Source of the DNA: a bacterium UBP3_UBA1247
Lineage (GTDB): Bacteria > UBA3054
Assembly: GCA_002308555.1 (NCBI GenBank)
Contig: DBWD01000066.1
Location: 470 to 12,629 of the forward strand
Direction of reading: 5' to 3'
Length of the DNA stretch: 12,160 nt
Shown here piece by piece: positions 1-7,575 of this stretch. Numbering within the stretch: the first letter of the stretch is position 1; every line of letters begins with the position of its first letter. The position numbers were made by a program, and so were the translations under genes. A model generated the notes under the pieces. It searched no databases. It was not told where the DNA came from and saw nothing but the letters and a program-made list of their open reading frames with translations.

Positions 1-141
1 AAGATCCGCTACACCTGCGTGGACGGCCCGGAATTCCCGGCCGCCGAAATAGACTTCGACGAGCTGCGGAGGCGCTCCGGGCTTTACCGTGAGCACGAGC
101 ATGTCTGCCGCCTGCGGGCGCAGGAGGAGGGCTTGGTATGA
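1..141 (+). CDS. nfnA: NfnA/SudB-type ferredoxin:NADP oxidoreductase small subunit, C-terminal fragment
   Basis: The gene enters from outside the window; 46 residues and a TGA stop are visible. The fragment has the CVDGPEF signature followed by an IDFDEL stretch, as at the C-terminus of the sulfide dehydrogenase/NfnA small subunit (related to dihydroorotate dehydrogenase electron-transfer subunits). In that family the Cys of CVDGP is the last ligand of the [2Fe-2S] cluster; here it is residue 6 of the fragment. The small subunit binds FAD and NAD(H), and together with NfnB couples NADH and reduced ferredoxin to NADP+ reduction. The stop overlaps the start of the next gene as ATGA, which fits a two-subunit enzyme made by coupled translation. 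The FAD and NAD domains lie outside the window, so the call rests on this short motif plus the neighbour. Confidence 0.85.
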   Translation, partial: KIRYTCVDGPEFPAAEIDFDELRRRSGLYREHEHVCRLRAQEEGLV

Positions 142-1532
142 CGAACCAGGAAAAGATGAGGATCCCCAGGCAGAAGATGCCTGAGCAGAAGCCGGAAATA
201 AGAAGGCACAATTTCGAGGAAGTTCCCCTGGGCTACGACGAGGAGACAGCTTACCTGGAAGCCTCCCGCTGCCTGAACTGCCCCAACCCCCGCTGCGTCA
301 CGGGCTGTCCCGTGCGGGTGGACATTCCGAAATTCGTCGCAGCCCTGTCCCGGCGCGACCCGGAGGGAGCCTACGCCTCCCTCATAAGCGACAACAGCCT
401 GCCCGCCGTCTGCGGCCGCGTCTGCCCGCAGGAGACCCAGTGCGAGAGCAAATGCGTCCTGGGCGTGAAGGGCGAGCCGGTGGCCATAGGGCGCCTCGAG
501 CGTTTCACCGCGGACTACCACAGGAAGAACGCCGCGGGCGGGGAAGAGAAAAAGTTTTCCGGCGAAAAGGGCCGGGCGGCGGTGGTGGGCTCCGGCCCCT
601 CCGGGCTGGCCTGCGCCTACGAGCTTTTGAAAGCCGGCTTCGCCGTGACGGTCTTCGAGGCTTTGCACGAGCCGGGCGGCGTCCTGGTCTACGGCATTCC
701 GGAATTCCGCCTGCCCAAGGACATCGTGGCCGCGGAGATCGAAGGATTGAAAAAGATGGGCGCGGAGTTCCGGCTCAACTCCCTCATCGGCCGGCTGTAC
801 ACCATTGACGAGCTACTGCAGGAGGAGGGCTACCAGGCTGTCTTCATCGGCAGCGGCGCCGGCTATCCGAAATTCCTGCGCATAGAAGGGGAGAGCCTGA
901 ACGGCGTCTACGCCTCCAACGAGTTCCTGACCAGGGTGAACCTTATGAAAGCCTACCGGGACGACGCGGTCACGCCTCCCATCAAGGGTAAGCGGGCGGC
1001 GGTCTTCGGGGCGGGCAACACCGCCATGGATTCCGCCCGCACGGCCCTGAGAATGGGCTACGAGGAAGTGACCATAGTCTACCGCCGTTCCCGGGAGGAG
1101 ATGCCCGCCAGAAGCGAGGAGATCCACCACGCGGAGGAAGAGGGCGTGAGATTCCAGCTGCTCTCCAACCCCGTGCGCTTCCTGGGCGACGAGAACGGCC
1201 GCCTGAAGTCGGTGGTCCTGCTGCGCATGGAACTGGGCGAGCCGGACGCCAGCGGCCGCCGCAGGCCCATTCCCGTGCCCGGCTCGGAATTCGAGCTGCC
1301 CGTGGACACGGCCATCGTGGCCCTGGGCACGGAAGCCAACCCGCTGCTGCGCCAGACCACTTCCGACCTGGCCTGCAACGAGCGCGGCTACATCATAGCC
1401 GACGAGGAAGGCCGCACGAACAAGAAAGGAGTTTACGCCGGCGGCGACATCGTGACCGGCTCGGCCACAGTCATCAAGGCCATGGGCGCCGGGAAGAGGG
1501 CGGCGCGGGCCATAATAGAAGACCTGAAGTGA
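138..1532 (+). CDS. nfnB: NfnB/SudA-type NADP oxidoreductase large subunit (GltA family)
   Basis: The 464-aa product has the usual length and layout for the GltA/SudA/NfnB family. The N-terminus carries two Cys groups for [4Fe-4S] clusters: C45, C48, C53, C57 and C92, C96, C102, C106. An FAD-binding GSGPSG follows at 151-156, then the NADPH-binding FGAGNTAMD region around 290-298 with YRRSREEMPAR after it. The closing flavin motif, YAGGDI with GSATVIKAMGAGKRAA, lies at 433-456. Automated annotation often calls such proteins homotetrameric NADPH glutamate synthase. The preceding nfnA-type gene, overlapping by ATGA, makes a cytoplasmic electron-bifurcating NADH-dependent ferredoxin:NADP+ oxidoreductase more likely. 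An AGGAGG Shine-Dalgarno at 125-130 supports the start. The next gene begins 4 bp after the stop. Confidence 0.93.
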   Translation: MTNQEKMRIPRQKMPEQKPEIRRHNFEEVPLGYDEETAYLEASRCLNCPNPRCVTGCPVRVDIPKFVAALSRRDPEGAYASLISDNSLPAVCGRVCPQETQCESKCVLGVKGEPVAIGRLERFTADYHRKNAAGGEEKKFSGEKGRAAVVGSGPSGLACAYELLKAGFAVTVFEALHEPGGVLVYGIPEFRLPKDIVAAEIEGLKKMGAEFRLNSLIGRLYTIDELLQEEGYQAVFIGSGAGYPKFLRIEGESLNGVYASNEFLTRVNLMKAYRDDAVTPPIKGKRAAVFGAGNTAMDSARTALRMGYEEVTIVYRRSREEMPARSEEIHHAEEEGVRFQLLSNPVRFLGDENGRLKSVVLLRMELGEPDASGRRRPIPVPGSEFELPVDTAIVALGTEANPLLRQTTSDLACNERGYIIADEEGRTNKKGVYAGGDIVTGSATVIKAMGAGKRAARAIIEDLK

Positions 1533-1536
1533 GAAG

Positions 1537-2376
1537 ATGCGCGTTTTAGCTTATTACGGACCGAAAGACATCCGCGACGAGGAATGGCCCCGTCCCAAAA
1601 AGCTCCCGGAGGGCCGCGCGAGAGTGGCCGTGCGGGCGGTCACGCTGGGCGGAAAGTCCCGTTTCGCCTATCTGGAAAACAGCATGGCGGTTCCCTGCGC
1701 CATAGGCGAGACCGCCGCCGGCATAATCGAGGAGAGCGCCGCGGAAGGCTTCGTCCCCGGACAGCCGGTGATATTGTGGAACGATGATCCCGAAAAGGCC
1801 GGCCTGGCGGCGGAATCTCTGGTCTGGCCCGCGGAACGCGTTTTCGCCCCATCCGTGGCCGCCAGCTATGGGGAAATGGCCCTGCTGCCGCTCTGGGCGG
1901 AAGTCTTGGGCGCCCTGGAGGAGATCGGCGAGGGCAGGAGCGCGGTCGTCCTGGGAACGGGTCCCCAAGCCGAGATTGCCAGGATACTGCTGCCCCTGAG
2001 CGGCTGCGCGCCGGCCGAGGAAGGCCGGGAGGCGGACGCGGCGGTCTGCTGCGAAGCCGACGACAATGTTCTTGAAAAGGCCGCGCTTAGGGTGAAAAAG
2101 GGCGGGACCGTCAGGATCCTTTCGCTCCGCCCGGGGTCGAGGCCGCGCCTGAGCCCCCTTGCATTGCGCAAGGGATTTTGCTTTAATTTTGGCACCGTCT
2201 GTCAGAAAGAAGCCTTGGCAAAGATCTTCGATCTGACTGGCAAGGGCGGTCTGTCTTTGGTGTGTGAAAACAAGCTTTTTTCCTGGGACGAGGCTGAGAA
2301 AGCCATGGCCGAGCTGGAAAAGGGTTCCCTTGTGACATTGCGGCAGGACAGTTTCGACGAACCCTATTTCCCCTGA
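1537..2376 (+). CDS. Zinc-less, shortened medium-chain dehydrogenase-like protein
   Basis: The 279-aa product follows the order of medium-chain (zinc-type) alcohol dehydrogenases. The opening MRVLAYYGPKDIRDEEWPRP matches the GroES-like N-terminus. IGETAAGIIEE (57-67) matches the usual GHE-x-AG-x-V-x-E strand, and FVPGQPV (72-78) the FKPGDRV turn. A short Rossmann start, VVLGTGPQAEIA, lies at 137-148, and KKGGTVRILSL at 187-197 matches the PGG turn after the cofactor site. The usual catalytic-zinc Cys is replaced at 38-41 (GGKS), the GHE His is Ile, and the four-Cys structural zinc loop is absent. The protein is about 60-70 residues shorter than typical members, with loss around the second half of the Rossmann fold. 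It may be a redox-inactive or highly divergent NAD(P)-binding protein. It lies 4 bp after nfnB and 9 bp before the lipoprotein gene. Substrate unknown. Confidence 0.75.
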   Translation: MRVLAYYGPKDIRDEEWPRPKKLPEGRARVAVRAVTLGGKSRFAYLENSMAVPCAIGETAAGIIEESAAEGFVPGQPVILWNDDPEKAGLAAESLVWPAERVFAPSVAASYGEMALLPLWAEVLGALEEIGEGRSAVVLGTGPQAEIARILLPLSGCAPAEEGREADAAVCCEADDNVLEKAALRVKKGGTVRILSLRPGSRPRLSPLALRKGFCFNFGTVCQKEALAKIFDLTGKGGLSLVCENKLFSWDEAEKAMAELEKGSLVTLRQDSFDEPYFP

Positions 2377-2385
2377 AAATAAAAA

Positions 2386-2727
2386 ATGCGTTTTGCGACT
2401 TTATTTTTGTCCCTGGCGGTCACGGCCATCCTGGCCGGCTGCGCCTCCGAGACGCCCAAGAGCGGCGAATGCGCCATGCTCCACGTGGAGGCCCTGGAGA
2501 TAGACCAGGAGTGCCTCAAGAGCGCCCCCAAGCCCGCCGACACTTTCGATATCGACCTTGATTCGGATGACGAGATCTACGTCAGCGCCGTTCCCGCGCC
2601 CGCGGAGGGCGAGATCTTCGCCCTGGCGGTGGAGAACGACGTGGAGGACACTCTGCGCTCCCTGAGGAAGAAGGAGGCCTTCATCGACAAAAGGGCCCGC
2701 TTCCTGGGCTACGAGGACGGGAAATAA
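2386..2727 (+). CDS. Small lipoprotein of unknown function
   Basis: The 113-aa product starts with a lipoprotein signal peptide: MRF, a hydrophobic stretch, then lipobox LAGC with the lipidated Cys at residue 19. Residue +2 after the Cys is Ala, so there is no inner-membrane-retention Asp of the Escherichia coli type. The mature part (about 95 aa) has two further Cys (28 and 43) that could form a disulfide, an acidic stretch DTFDIDLDSDDE near 52-63, and a charged, probably helical C-terminus. I recognise no family. The start has no Shine-Dalgarno but sits behind an A-rich leader 9 bp after the preceding stop. It is the last gene before the terminator at 2754-2787. Its link to the redox genes upstream is positional only. 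Confidence 0.75.
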   Translation: MRFATLFLSLAVTAILAGCASETPKSGECAMLHVEALEIDQECLKSAPKPADTFDIDLDSDDEIYVSAVPAPAEGEIFALAVENDVEDTLRSLRKKEAFIDKRARFLGYEDGK

Positions 2728-2753
2728 AACCGCCGGACTTCAAACAGGAACAT

Positions 2754-2787
2754 AAAAAAACGGCTCCCTCGCGGGAGCCGTTTTTTT
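2754..2787. terminator. Bidirectional intrinsic terminator
   Basis: A perfect 8-bp stem, CGGCTCCC / GGGAGCCG (2761-2768 and 2773-2780), closes a TCGC tetraloop. It has seven A residues on the left (2754-2760) and seven T on the right (2781-2787). Because the A and T tracts are symmetric it works as a Rho-independent terminator on both strands. It ends the + strand nfn/lipoprotein operon 26 bp after its stop, and the - strand DUF805 gene 18 bp after its stop. Confidence 0.95.
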
Positions 2788-2805
2788 GTTCGCTCGAAGC
2801 TCAGC

Positions 2806-3099
2806 TTATTTGCCCGGCTTGACGCAGAGGTAAATGATCAGGATGAGGTTCACGATGGGGATGAGGTAAAGCAGGACCCAGAGGCCGGAGTGGCCGCAAT
2901 CGTGAAGTCTGCGGACGGACACGGAAAGCGCGGAAATGAAGACGATGATGGAAAGGATCGTGCCGATGACACCGCCGATCACACCGCCGAGGATTATGCT
3001 GAGGATCAGGATGACGACCAGAGGAATGATGAATTCTTTCCTGCTGGCGTTGCCGCTGAAGTTCAGGATGTTGGTGAAGAAGCTAACGAATTCGTTCAT
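2806..3099 (-). CDS. Short DUF805-family membrane protein
   Basis: The 97-aa product carries the DUF805 landmarks in order: FSGNASRKEF at 14-23 (family form FSGRxSRxEF), hydrophobic segments at about 24-40 and 41-60, the signature RRLHDCGHSG at 63-72, a last hydrophobic segment at 73-92, and a closing KPG (94-96). Members are inner-membrane proteins of unknown biochemical role. This one is somewhat shorter than the usual 110-130 residues because the first membrane region is compact. An AGGAG Shine-Dalgarno (3106-3110) six bases upstream supports the start. It has its own promoter in the gap before it, although read-through from the XPB operon is also possible. Confidence 0.88.
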   Translation of the reverse strand: MNEFVSFFTNILNFSGNASRKEFIIPLVVILILSIILGGVIGGVIGTILSIIVFISALSVSVRRLHDCGHSGLWVLLYLIPIVNLILIIYLCVKPGK

Positions 3100-3143
3100 G
3101 TGTTTCTCCTGTTGGTTGAGGTTGTGAAAGTATGAGCGTTTTT

Positions 3144-3172
3144 ATTATATTCAATTTTCCCTGTTTTTTCCA
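3144..3172 (-). promoter_or_regulatory. Sigma-70-type promoter for the DUF805 gene
   Basis: On the - strand a perfect TATAAT (3144-3149) is preceded at a 17-bp spacing by TGGAAA (3167-3172), which matches four of six -35 positions. The spacer is A/T-rich. Predicted transcription would start near 3137, leaving about 38 nt of leader with an AGGAG ribosome site before the DUF805 start. The promoter sits in the 79-bp gap just after the 163-aa gene ends, so DUF805 can be expressed apart from the genes upstream. Confidence 0.6.
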
Positions 3173-3178
3173 CACGGC

Positions 3179-3670
3179 TCACTGCACGGTGGCGTCCGCT
3201 TCCTTGGGGGCGCCGGCCGGCCCAAGCTTCACGGCCTGGCTGACGAAGTACCAGCGGAAAAGGCTGGCCGCCACCAGCATGACCAGGATGTGGCAGAGGG
3301 CCGGCCAGGCGGCCGAGAAGATGCAGGCGATGATGGCGATGGGCACGATGCCGAAGCCGCAGAGCAGGATGCCGATGAGCAGCCAGGCCCAGTGGAAGAC
3401 GCACAGCGTCATGAAAGCGGAGAAGATGAAAAGGAAAAAGCCCAGGATGTAGGACACGATCAGGATGAGAGGCAGCAGCTGGCGTTTCAAGCCCGGTATC
3501 AGGGAGAGGAGGACAAGTATCACGCCTATGCCTATGACGGTGGGCGAAACGTAGGTCAGGGGAGCCATGAAGGCCGACAGGAACTGGGCTCCCTTGAAGA
3601 GGAGGAACAGGATGAAGACCAGGGCCAGGAAGAAGAAGATGGAGAGAAGAATGTTGCCTAGAGTTTTCAT
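3179..3670 (-). CDS. Polytopic membrane protein of unknown function, coupled to XPB
   Basis: The 163-aa product is almost entirely hydrophobic. Likely membrane segments lie at about 6-26, 44-59, 65-88, 92-119 and 120-146, followed by a short polar tail (PKEADA) at 155-160. A Gly-Leu-Lys-Arg loop at 60-63 probably faces the cytoplasm. I recognise no family motif and no catalytic signature. Its ATG overlaps the XPB stop codon as ATGA. With no Shine-Dalgarno (the leader is A-rich), translation probably depends on ribosomes finishing XPB. A membrane protein coupled to a DNA helicase is unexpected; the pairing may reflect chance packing in a dense operon. No intrinsic terminator follows before the DUF805 promoter. 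Confidence 0.75.
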   Translation of the reverse strand: MKTLGNILLSIFFFLALVFILFLLFKGAQFLSAFMAPLTYVSPTVIGIGVILVLLSLIPGLKRQLLPLILIVSYILGFFLFIFSAFMTLCVFHWAWLLIGILLCGFGIVPIAIIACIFSAAWPALCHILVMLVAASLFRWYFVSQAVKLGPAGAPKEADATVQ

Positions 3671-5379
3671 GGTTTTTTGGGTTTTTTGTTGTTTATCGGT
3701 TTGCTGAATTTCTCGATGCGGTATTCGTAGCCCTGCTCAGTCAGGAACATCTGCCGGTTGAGGGCGAAGTCCTGCTCCATGGAGTTCTGGGTCACGATGG
3801 TGTAGAAATAGGCTTCGTTGGATCCGGCCTTGGGGCGCAGGATGCGGCCCAGTCTCTGGGCTTCCTCCTGGCGTGATCCGAATGTGCCGGAGATCTGTAT
3901 GGCCACGTTGGCGTCCGGCAGGTCCACGGCGATGTTGCCGATTTTGGAGACCATCAGCACGCTGATCTCGCCGCGGCGGAACATGCCGTAAAAGCGGTCC
4001 CGGCGCTCCTGGGAGGCGGAGCCGGTCAGAAGGGGAACGTCCAGCTCCTTGGAGAGTTTCTGAAGCTGCCCGATGTACTGCCCGATTATGAGAATGTGGG
4101 AGCCCTGGTGGCGCTTCAGAAGCATTTTCACGCACTCAGTCTTGGCGGGGTTTTCCGAGGCGATGCGGAAGCGCACGCGGTCGGTGGCCACGGCGTAGTC
4201 GCACTTGACCTCCTCCAGCATGGGCACCCGTATTTCCGTGCAGCAGGCGGAGGCCAGCCAGTTCTGGCTCTCCAGTTCCTTCCAGGGAACGTCGTAGCGC
4301 TTCGGGCCCACCAGGCTGAAGACGTCGCTTTCCTTGCCGTCCTCCCTGACCAAAGTGGCGGTCAGCCCGAGGCGGCGGCGGGCCTGGATGTCCGAGGTTA
4401 TGCGGAAGACCGGCGCGGGCAGGAGATGGACCTCGTCGTAGATGATGAGGCCCCAGTTGCGCTTGTGGAAGATCTTGAAGTGGGGGAAATTGTCGCAGTT
4501 CTTCTCCGGATGGTAGGTGAGGATCTGGTAAGTGGCCAGCGTAATTGGCGCGATGTTCTTGACCTGGCCGGAATATTCCGCGATGTCCTCCGGGGGAATG
4601 TCCGTTTTGTCCAGCAGCTCCTGGCGCCACTGCCTGAGGGCCGTGATGTTGGCGCTCAGGATGAGGGTGCAGGTCTGGAGCTTGGCCATGGCGCAGATGC
4701 CGATGATGGTCTTTCCTGAGCCGCAGGGCATGACCACCACGCCGCAGCCGCCCTCCACGGAGCCGCCTTTGTAAAAATTCTCCACCGCCAGGTCCTGGTA
4801 TTTCCTGATCGCGAAGCCGCTCTCGCTTTCCGGCTTCAGATGGAAACGGTAGGCGTCCCCGGGCTCGTAGCCCACCAGGTCCTTCACGGGATAGCCGAAC
4901 TGGGTCAGCAGCCTTTTTATCTCGCCCCGGTATTTCTCGTCCACCAGCCAGGAGGGATCGCCGCCGTAATTCTCGGGGTCGGGAACCAGCAGCGAGGAGA
5001 TCTTGGGGTGCGCCGCCACGTAGCGGGCGGCCATGTCGTCCGTGGAGGAGAGCCTGAGCCAGGGCGCTTCCGCGGGGGTCAGGACGAGCTTGCCGTAGCG
5101 GGAGCTGACGTCCATGATGTTGTGGAGCATGCTCTGGGGCAGCGGGAATTTGGAATAGCGTTCCAGGAGGGCGATCAGTTCCTCGGGGGTCAGGCCCGAG
5201 GCGATGGCGTTCCACAGAGAAATGTTGCTGAGGCGGTAGGTGTGGATGTGCTCCGGGCTTTTTTCCAGTTCGGCGAAGCGCGCCAGGGCGTCCCTGGCTT
5301 CCCCGAAAAGGGGATTGTCAACCTCCAGCAGGATGGAGAGGTCGCTTTGGACTATGACCGGGTTTGAAAGATTAGGCAT
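3667..5379 (-). CDS. xpb: XPB/ERCC3-type DNA repair helicase (superfamily 2)
   Basis: The 570-aa product is a bacterial XPB, a 3'-to-5' DNA helicase/translocase. Residues 6-100 form the accessory N-terminal domain shared with the upstream protein (VIVQSD, then SPEHIHTYRLSNISLWNA, then RYGKLVL). The helicase core follows: Q-like region IRKYQDLAVENF near 191-202, Walker A PCGSGKT 218-224, motif II DEVH 315-318, motif III LTATL 339-343 followed by the XPB hallmark RED at 345-347, motif V around 478-488, and motif VI QEEAQRLGRILRP 504-516. All key residues are present, so it should be an active ATPase. The gene starts 9 bp after the partner gene stops, in the same order as the Rv0862c-Rv0861c pair of Mycobacterium tuberculosis. 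Its start has no clear Shine-Dalgarno. The cellular role of bacterial XPB is not settled; a DNA repair role is the usual inference. Archaeal XPB pairs with the nuclease Bax1; none is visible here. Confidence 0.93.
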   Translation of the reverse strand: MPNLSNPVIVQSDLSILLEVDNPLFGEARDALARFAELEKSPEHIHTYRLSNISLWNAIASGLTPEELIALLERYSKFPLPQSMLHNIMDVSSRYGKLVLTPAEAPWLRLSSTDDMAARYVAAHPKISSLLVPDPENYGGDPSWLVDEKYRGEIKRLLTQFGYPVKDLVGYEPGDAYRFHLKPESESGFAIRKYQDLAVENFYKGGSVEGGCGVVVMPCGSGKTIIGICAMAKLQTCTLILSANITALRQWRQELLDKTDIPPEDIAEYSGQVKNIAPITLATYQILTYHPEKNCDNFPHFKIFHKRNWGLIIYDEVHLLPAPVFRITSDIQARRRLGLTATLVREDGKESDVFSLVGPKRYDVPWKELESQNWLASACCTEIRVPMLEEVKCDYAVATDRVRFRIASENPAKTECVKMLLKRHQGSHILIIGQYIGQLQKLSKELDVPLLTGSASQERRDRFYGMFRRGEISVLMVSKIGNIAVDLPDANVAIQISGTFGSRQEEAQRLGRILRPKAGSNEAYFYTIVTQNSMEQDFALNRQMFLTEQGYEYRIEKFSKPINNKKPKKP

Positions 5380-5388
5380 GCTTATATT

Positions 5389-7575
5389 CTAAATCATCTG
5401 GAAAGTCTGCAGGACGGCCCGCTTGTCGGTGATCTGGCCGAGGGCCTGGCGCACTTCGGGGACGTATTCCTCCTTCACCACGAACTGGCCGAGGCCTATC
5501 TGGGCGCTGAAACTGCGGTACCAGGAAATGTTGGAGCTTTGCAGCTGCTGCTTGGTCTTGGTGGGGCAGTTCAGAAGGACGGTGACCGGGCCGCGGCCCG
5601 GGACGAGACCCATGCCCCGCATGATGCGCAGCTTCGTGACAAGGGCCGTGTCGGGGGAGAAAAGGCGGGAAAGCCGCTGGTAGAAAACTTTGGCGTTGGG
5701 CAGCGCGGCCAGCTTGTCGTGGGAGATGGTGTAATATTTATGGCCGTTTTCGCTGACGACTTCGTCCGCTATCATGAGCCCCAGGGCCCGGATCCTGAAG
5801 TCGTTGGTGTTGTTGAAGACCACTTCGTTGTCCAGGGTCACGGTGATGGCCCCCGAGGCCGGAATGGAATAGTCCACGGCGTTGATGCGGTTGGAGCTCA
5901 TGAGCTTCATGATGCTCTCGTCGCTCATAAAGCACAGAAGCATGCGGTCGCCGATGAGGGAGAAGGCCTTGGGATGCTTGCGCAGAAGCGACTGGGCGTC
6001 CTTGGGATCGTCGAAGGCGAAGAAGCAGGCGTCCTTGTGGAGCGTCACTTCCGAGACCACCCAGTCCTTCAGGGTCGTCAGGATGTTCTTCGGGATGGGG
6101 GCGGTGGCGTGTTTCTGCAGGAAGTTTATGAACATTTCCACCGGCCGGCCGGCCGCCACGGCTTCCCTGATGGTCTTCTGCTTCAGGTGGAAGAGCGAGC
6201 TGGCGTGGGTCGACTTGGGATCCATGTCGGTGAAAAGGCTCAAAAAATAGCGCACGTAGTCCCAGCGTCCGGAATTGATGAGCACGATCTCGAAATCGCT
6301 TTTGACTATGAGCTGGATGTTCTTGGGGTCGTAGCTAGGCACGGGCGCGATGCCGTTCAGGGCTTCGCCCAGCTCCGTCAGGGTGGTGTAATCCCTGCCG
6401 TCCTTGCCGGTGCCGTGGTAGGTGAGACCCAGGACGAAGAAGCGCTGGCGCAGCTCGTGGTTGAAGAAATCCAGCAGCTCCTCCTTGGAAAGCAGGTTCA
6501 GCTTGACGTCCTGCCAGGCCCAGAGTTTCTTCTTGCGGCCGATGGAGCAGCACTTCTGCAGCTCTTCGCCCATCTTCTCCAGCACTTCATCCGTGGCCAG
6601 CCATTTTCCCGCGTGGCCCGCCAGCAGGCGGTTGTACATGTGCACCAGGTATAGCTCGAGGGAAACGATGCGCATGGAGTCGTTCTCCTTGACGAGAACG
6701 GAAGGGCAGGTATTGCGCCATTCAACGTACTTCAGCATCTGGGCGCCCAGGGGCAGGAGGCGGAATTTCGGAAGGTTCGGGCCCGGGGCGATGACGCCGG
6801 AAGTGTCCATGCACAGGAGCCCGGAATCCATGCCGAAGCGCAGGACGTACTCGAAGAGCAGGTCGCGGTTCTCGACCTTGGCGAAATGCTTCTCCAGCAT
6901 GTCCCTGCTGAAGGCGTAGAAATGGCGCTGGTTCGAGTAGCGCAGGTGGCCTTTCTCCGCCAGGCTCATGAAGCTGTCCAGCCAGCGGCACATCTTGCCG
7001 GAGAATTCCGTGTTGACGTTCTCAGGCAGGTCGTAGCAGGAAATGTCCTCCAGCACTTTCTGGGGCAGCGGGATCTCGTCCTGCTCGAAGGCGGGGGAAA
7101 GGGTGATCTCGCTCTCGATGTGCCTTTTTGTGAAGACTCCGGGCGGCCAGAGATCGGGCTCCGTGAAGAAGGCCACGCCGTAGTAATGCAGCTCGGCGAC
7201 ATGGTCCAGGTTCAGGCCGTGGCAGTAGGCGGTGGCGGTGTGCTGCAGCTCGCAGCAGGCCATGGCGAAGCTTTTTCTGCCGACCATGTCGAGCATGGCC
7301 AGGGGGGAGGAGGGGATCTCTGGATTGACTTTGTAGCGCAGGCCCCGGCAGTTCCTCAGCACCGCCAGCAGGGCGTAGGCCTGAGGCGAAAGTTTCTTTA
7401 TCACGGCGGCGCGCTTCTTGGGATCAGTCACCGCGTCCATGTAATACACGCCGTGCATATTCTCGCCGTCCGCGAGCTGGTCTTTGGTCAGCCAGTGCGC
7501 GAACATGTCCTTCAGGGAATGCTTTTCGCCGGCCAGCTTGAACAATTGGATGATGTCGAGGGAATCGTTAGCCAT
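5389..7575 (-). CDS. Helicase-associated (Helicase_C_3 domain) XPB-partner protein
   Basis: The 728-aa product lacks Walker motifs and is not a helicase itself. Residues about 418-505 form the XPB/Ssl2 N-terminal-like domain (Helicase_C_3): QLIVKSDFEIVL, a segment ending FHLKQKTIREAVAAG, then VEMFINFLQKHATAPIPKNIL and TLKDWV. It lines up in order with residues 6-100 of the adjacent XPB. The N-terminal 400 residues look mostly helical, with several winged-helix-like stretches (for example ELLDFFNHELRQRFFVLGL near 366-384), but I cannot name them. The C-terminal 65 residues resemble the 68-aa protein upstream. A Shine-Dalgarno AAGGTGGT (7581-7588) supports the ATG at 7575, which lies inside the end of the upstream gene. 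Proteins of this type sit beside XPB in Actinobacteria and other lineages and are inferred to act with it on DNA; the biochemical role is unknown. Confidence 0.85.
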   Translation of the reverse strand: MANDSLDIIQLFKLAGEKHSLKDMFAHWLTKDQLADGENMHGVYYMDAVTDPKKRAAVIKKLSPQAYALLAVLRNCRGLRYKVNPEIPSSPLAMLDMVGRKSFAMACCELQHTATAYCHGLNLDHVAELHYYGVAFFTEPDLWPPGVFTKRHIESEITLSPAFEQDEIPLPQKVLEDISCYDLPENVNTEFSGKMCRWLDSFMSLAEKGHLRYSNQRHFYAFSRDMLEKHFAKVENRDLLFEYVLRFGMDSGLLCMDTSGVIAPGPNLPKFRLLPLGAQMLKYVEWRNTCPSVLVKENDSMRIVSLELYLVHMYNRLLAGHAGKWLATDEVLEKMGEELQKCCSIGRKKKLWAWQDVKLNLLSKEELLDFFNHELRQRFFVLGLTYHGTGKDGRDYTTLTELGEALNGIAPVPSYDPKNIQLIVKSDFEIVLINSGRWDYVRYFLSLFTDMDPKSTHASSLFHLKQKTIREAVAAGRPVEMFINFLQKHATAPIPKNILTTLKDWVVSEVTLHKDACFFAFDDPKDAQSLLRKHPKAFSLIGDRMLLCFMSDESIMKLMSSNRINAVDYSIPASGAITVTLDNEVVFNNTNDFRIRALGLMIADEVVSENGHKYYTISHDKLAALPNAKVFYQRLSRLFSPDTALVTKLRIMRGMGLVPGRGPVTVLLNCPTKTKQQLQSSNISWYRSFSAQIGLGQFVVKEEYVPEVRQALGQITDKRAVLQTFQMI

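Noticed and set aside
4136..5215. 359-codon - strand frame inside XPB in another frame
   Set aside because: It is Arg/Gly/His/Pro-rich, typical of an out-of-frame reading of a GC-rich gene. XPB motifs are all in the main frame.
5539..6654. Long + strand open frame (371 codons) opposite the XPB-partner gene
   Set aside because: It is a shadow of the high-GC 728-aa gene. Its translation is low-complexity, rich in Gly, Val, His and Gln, with no recognisable motif, while the - strand has a known domain.
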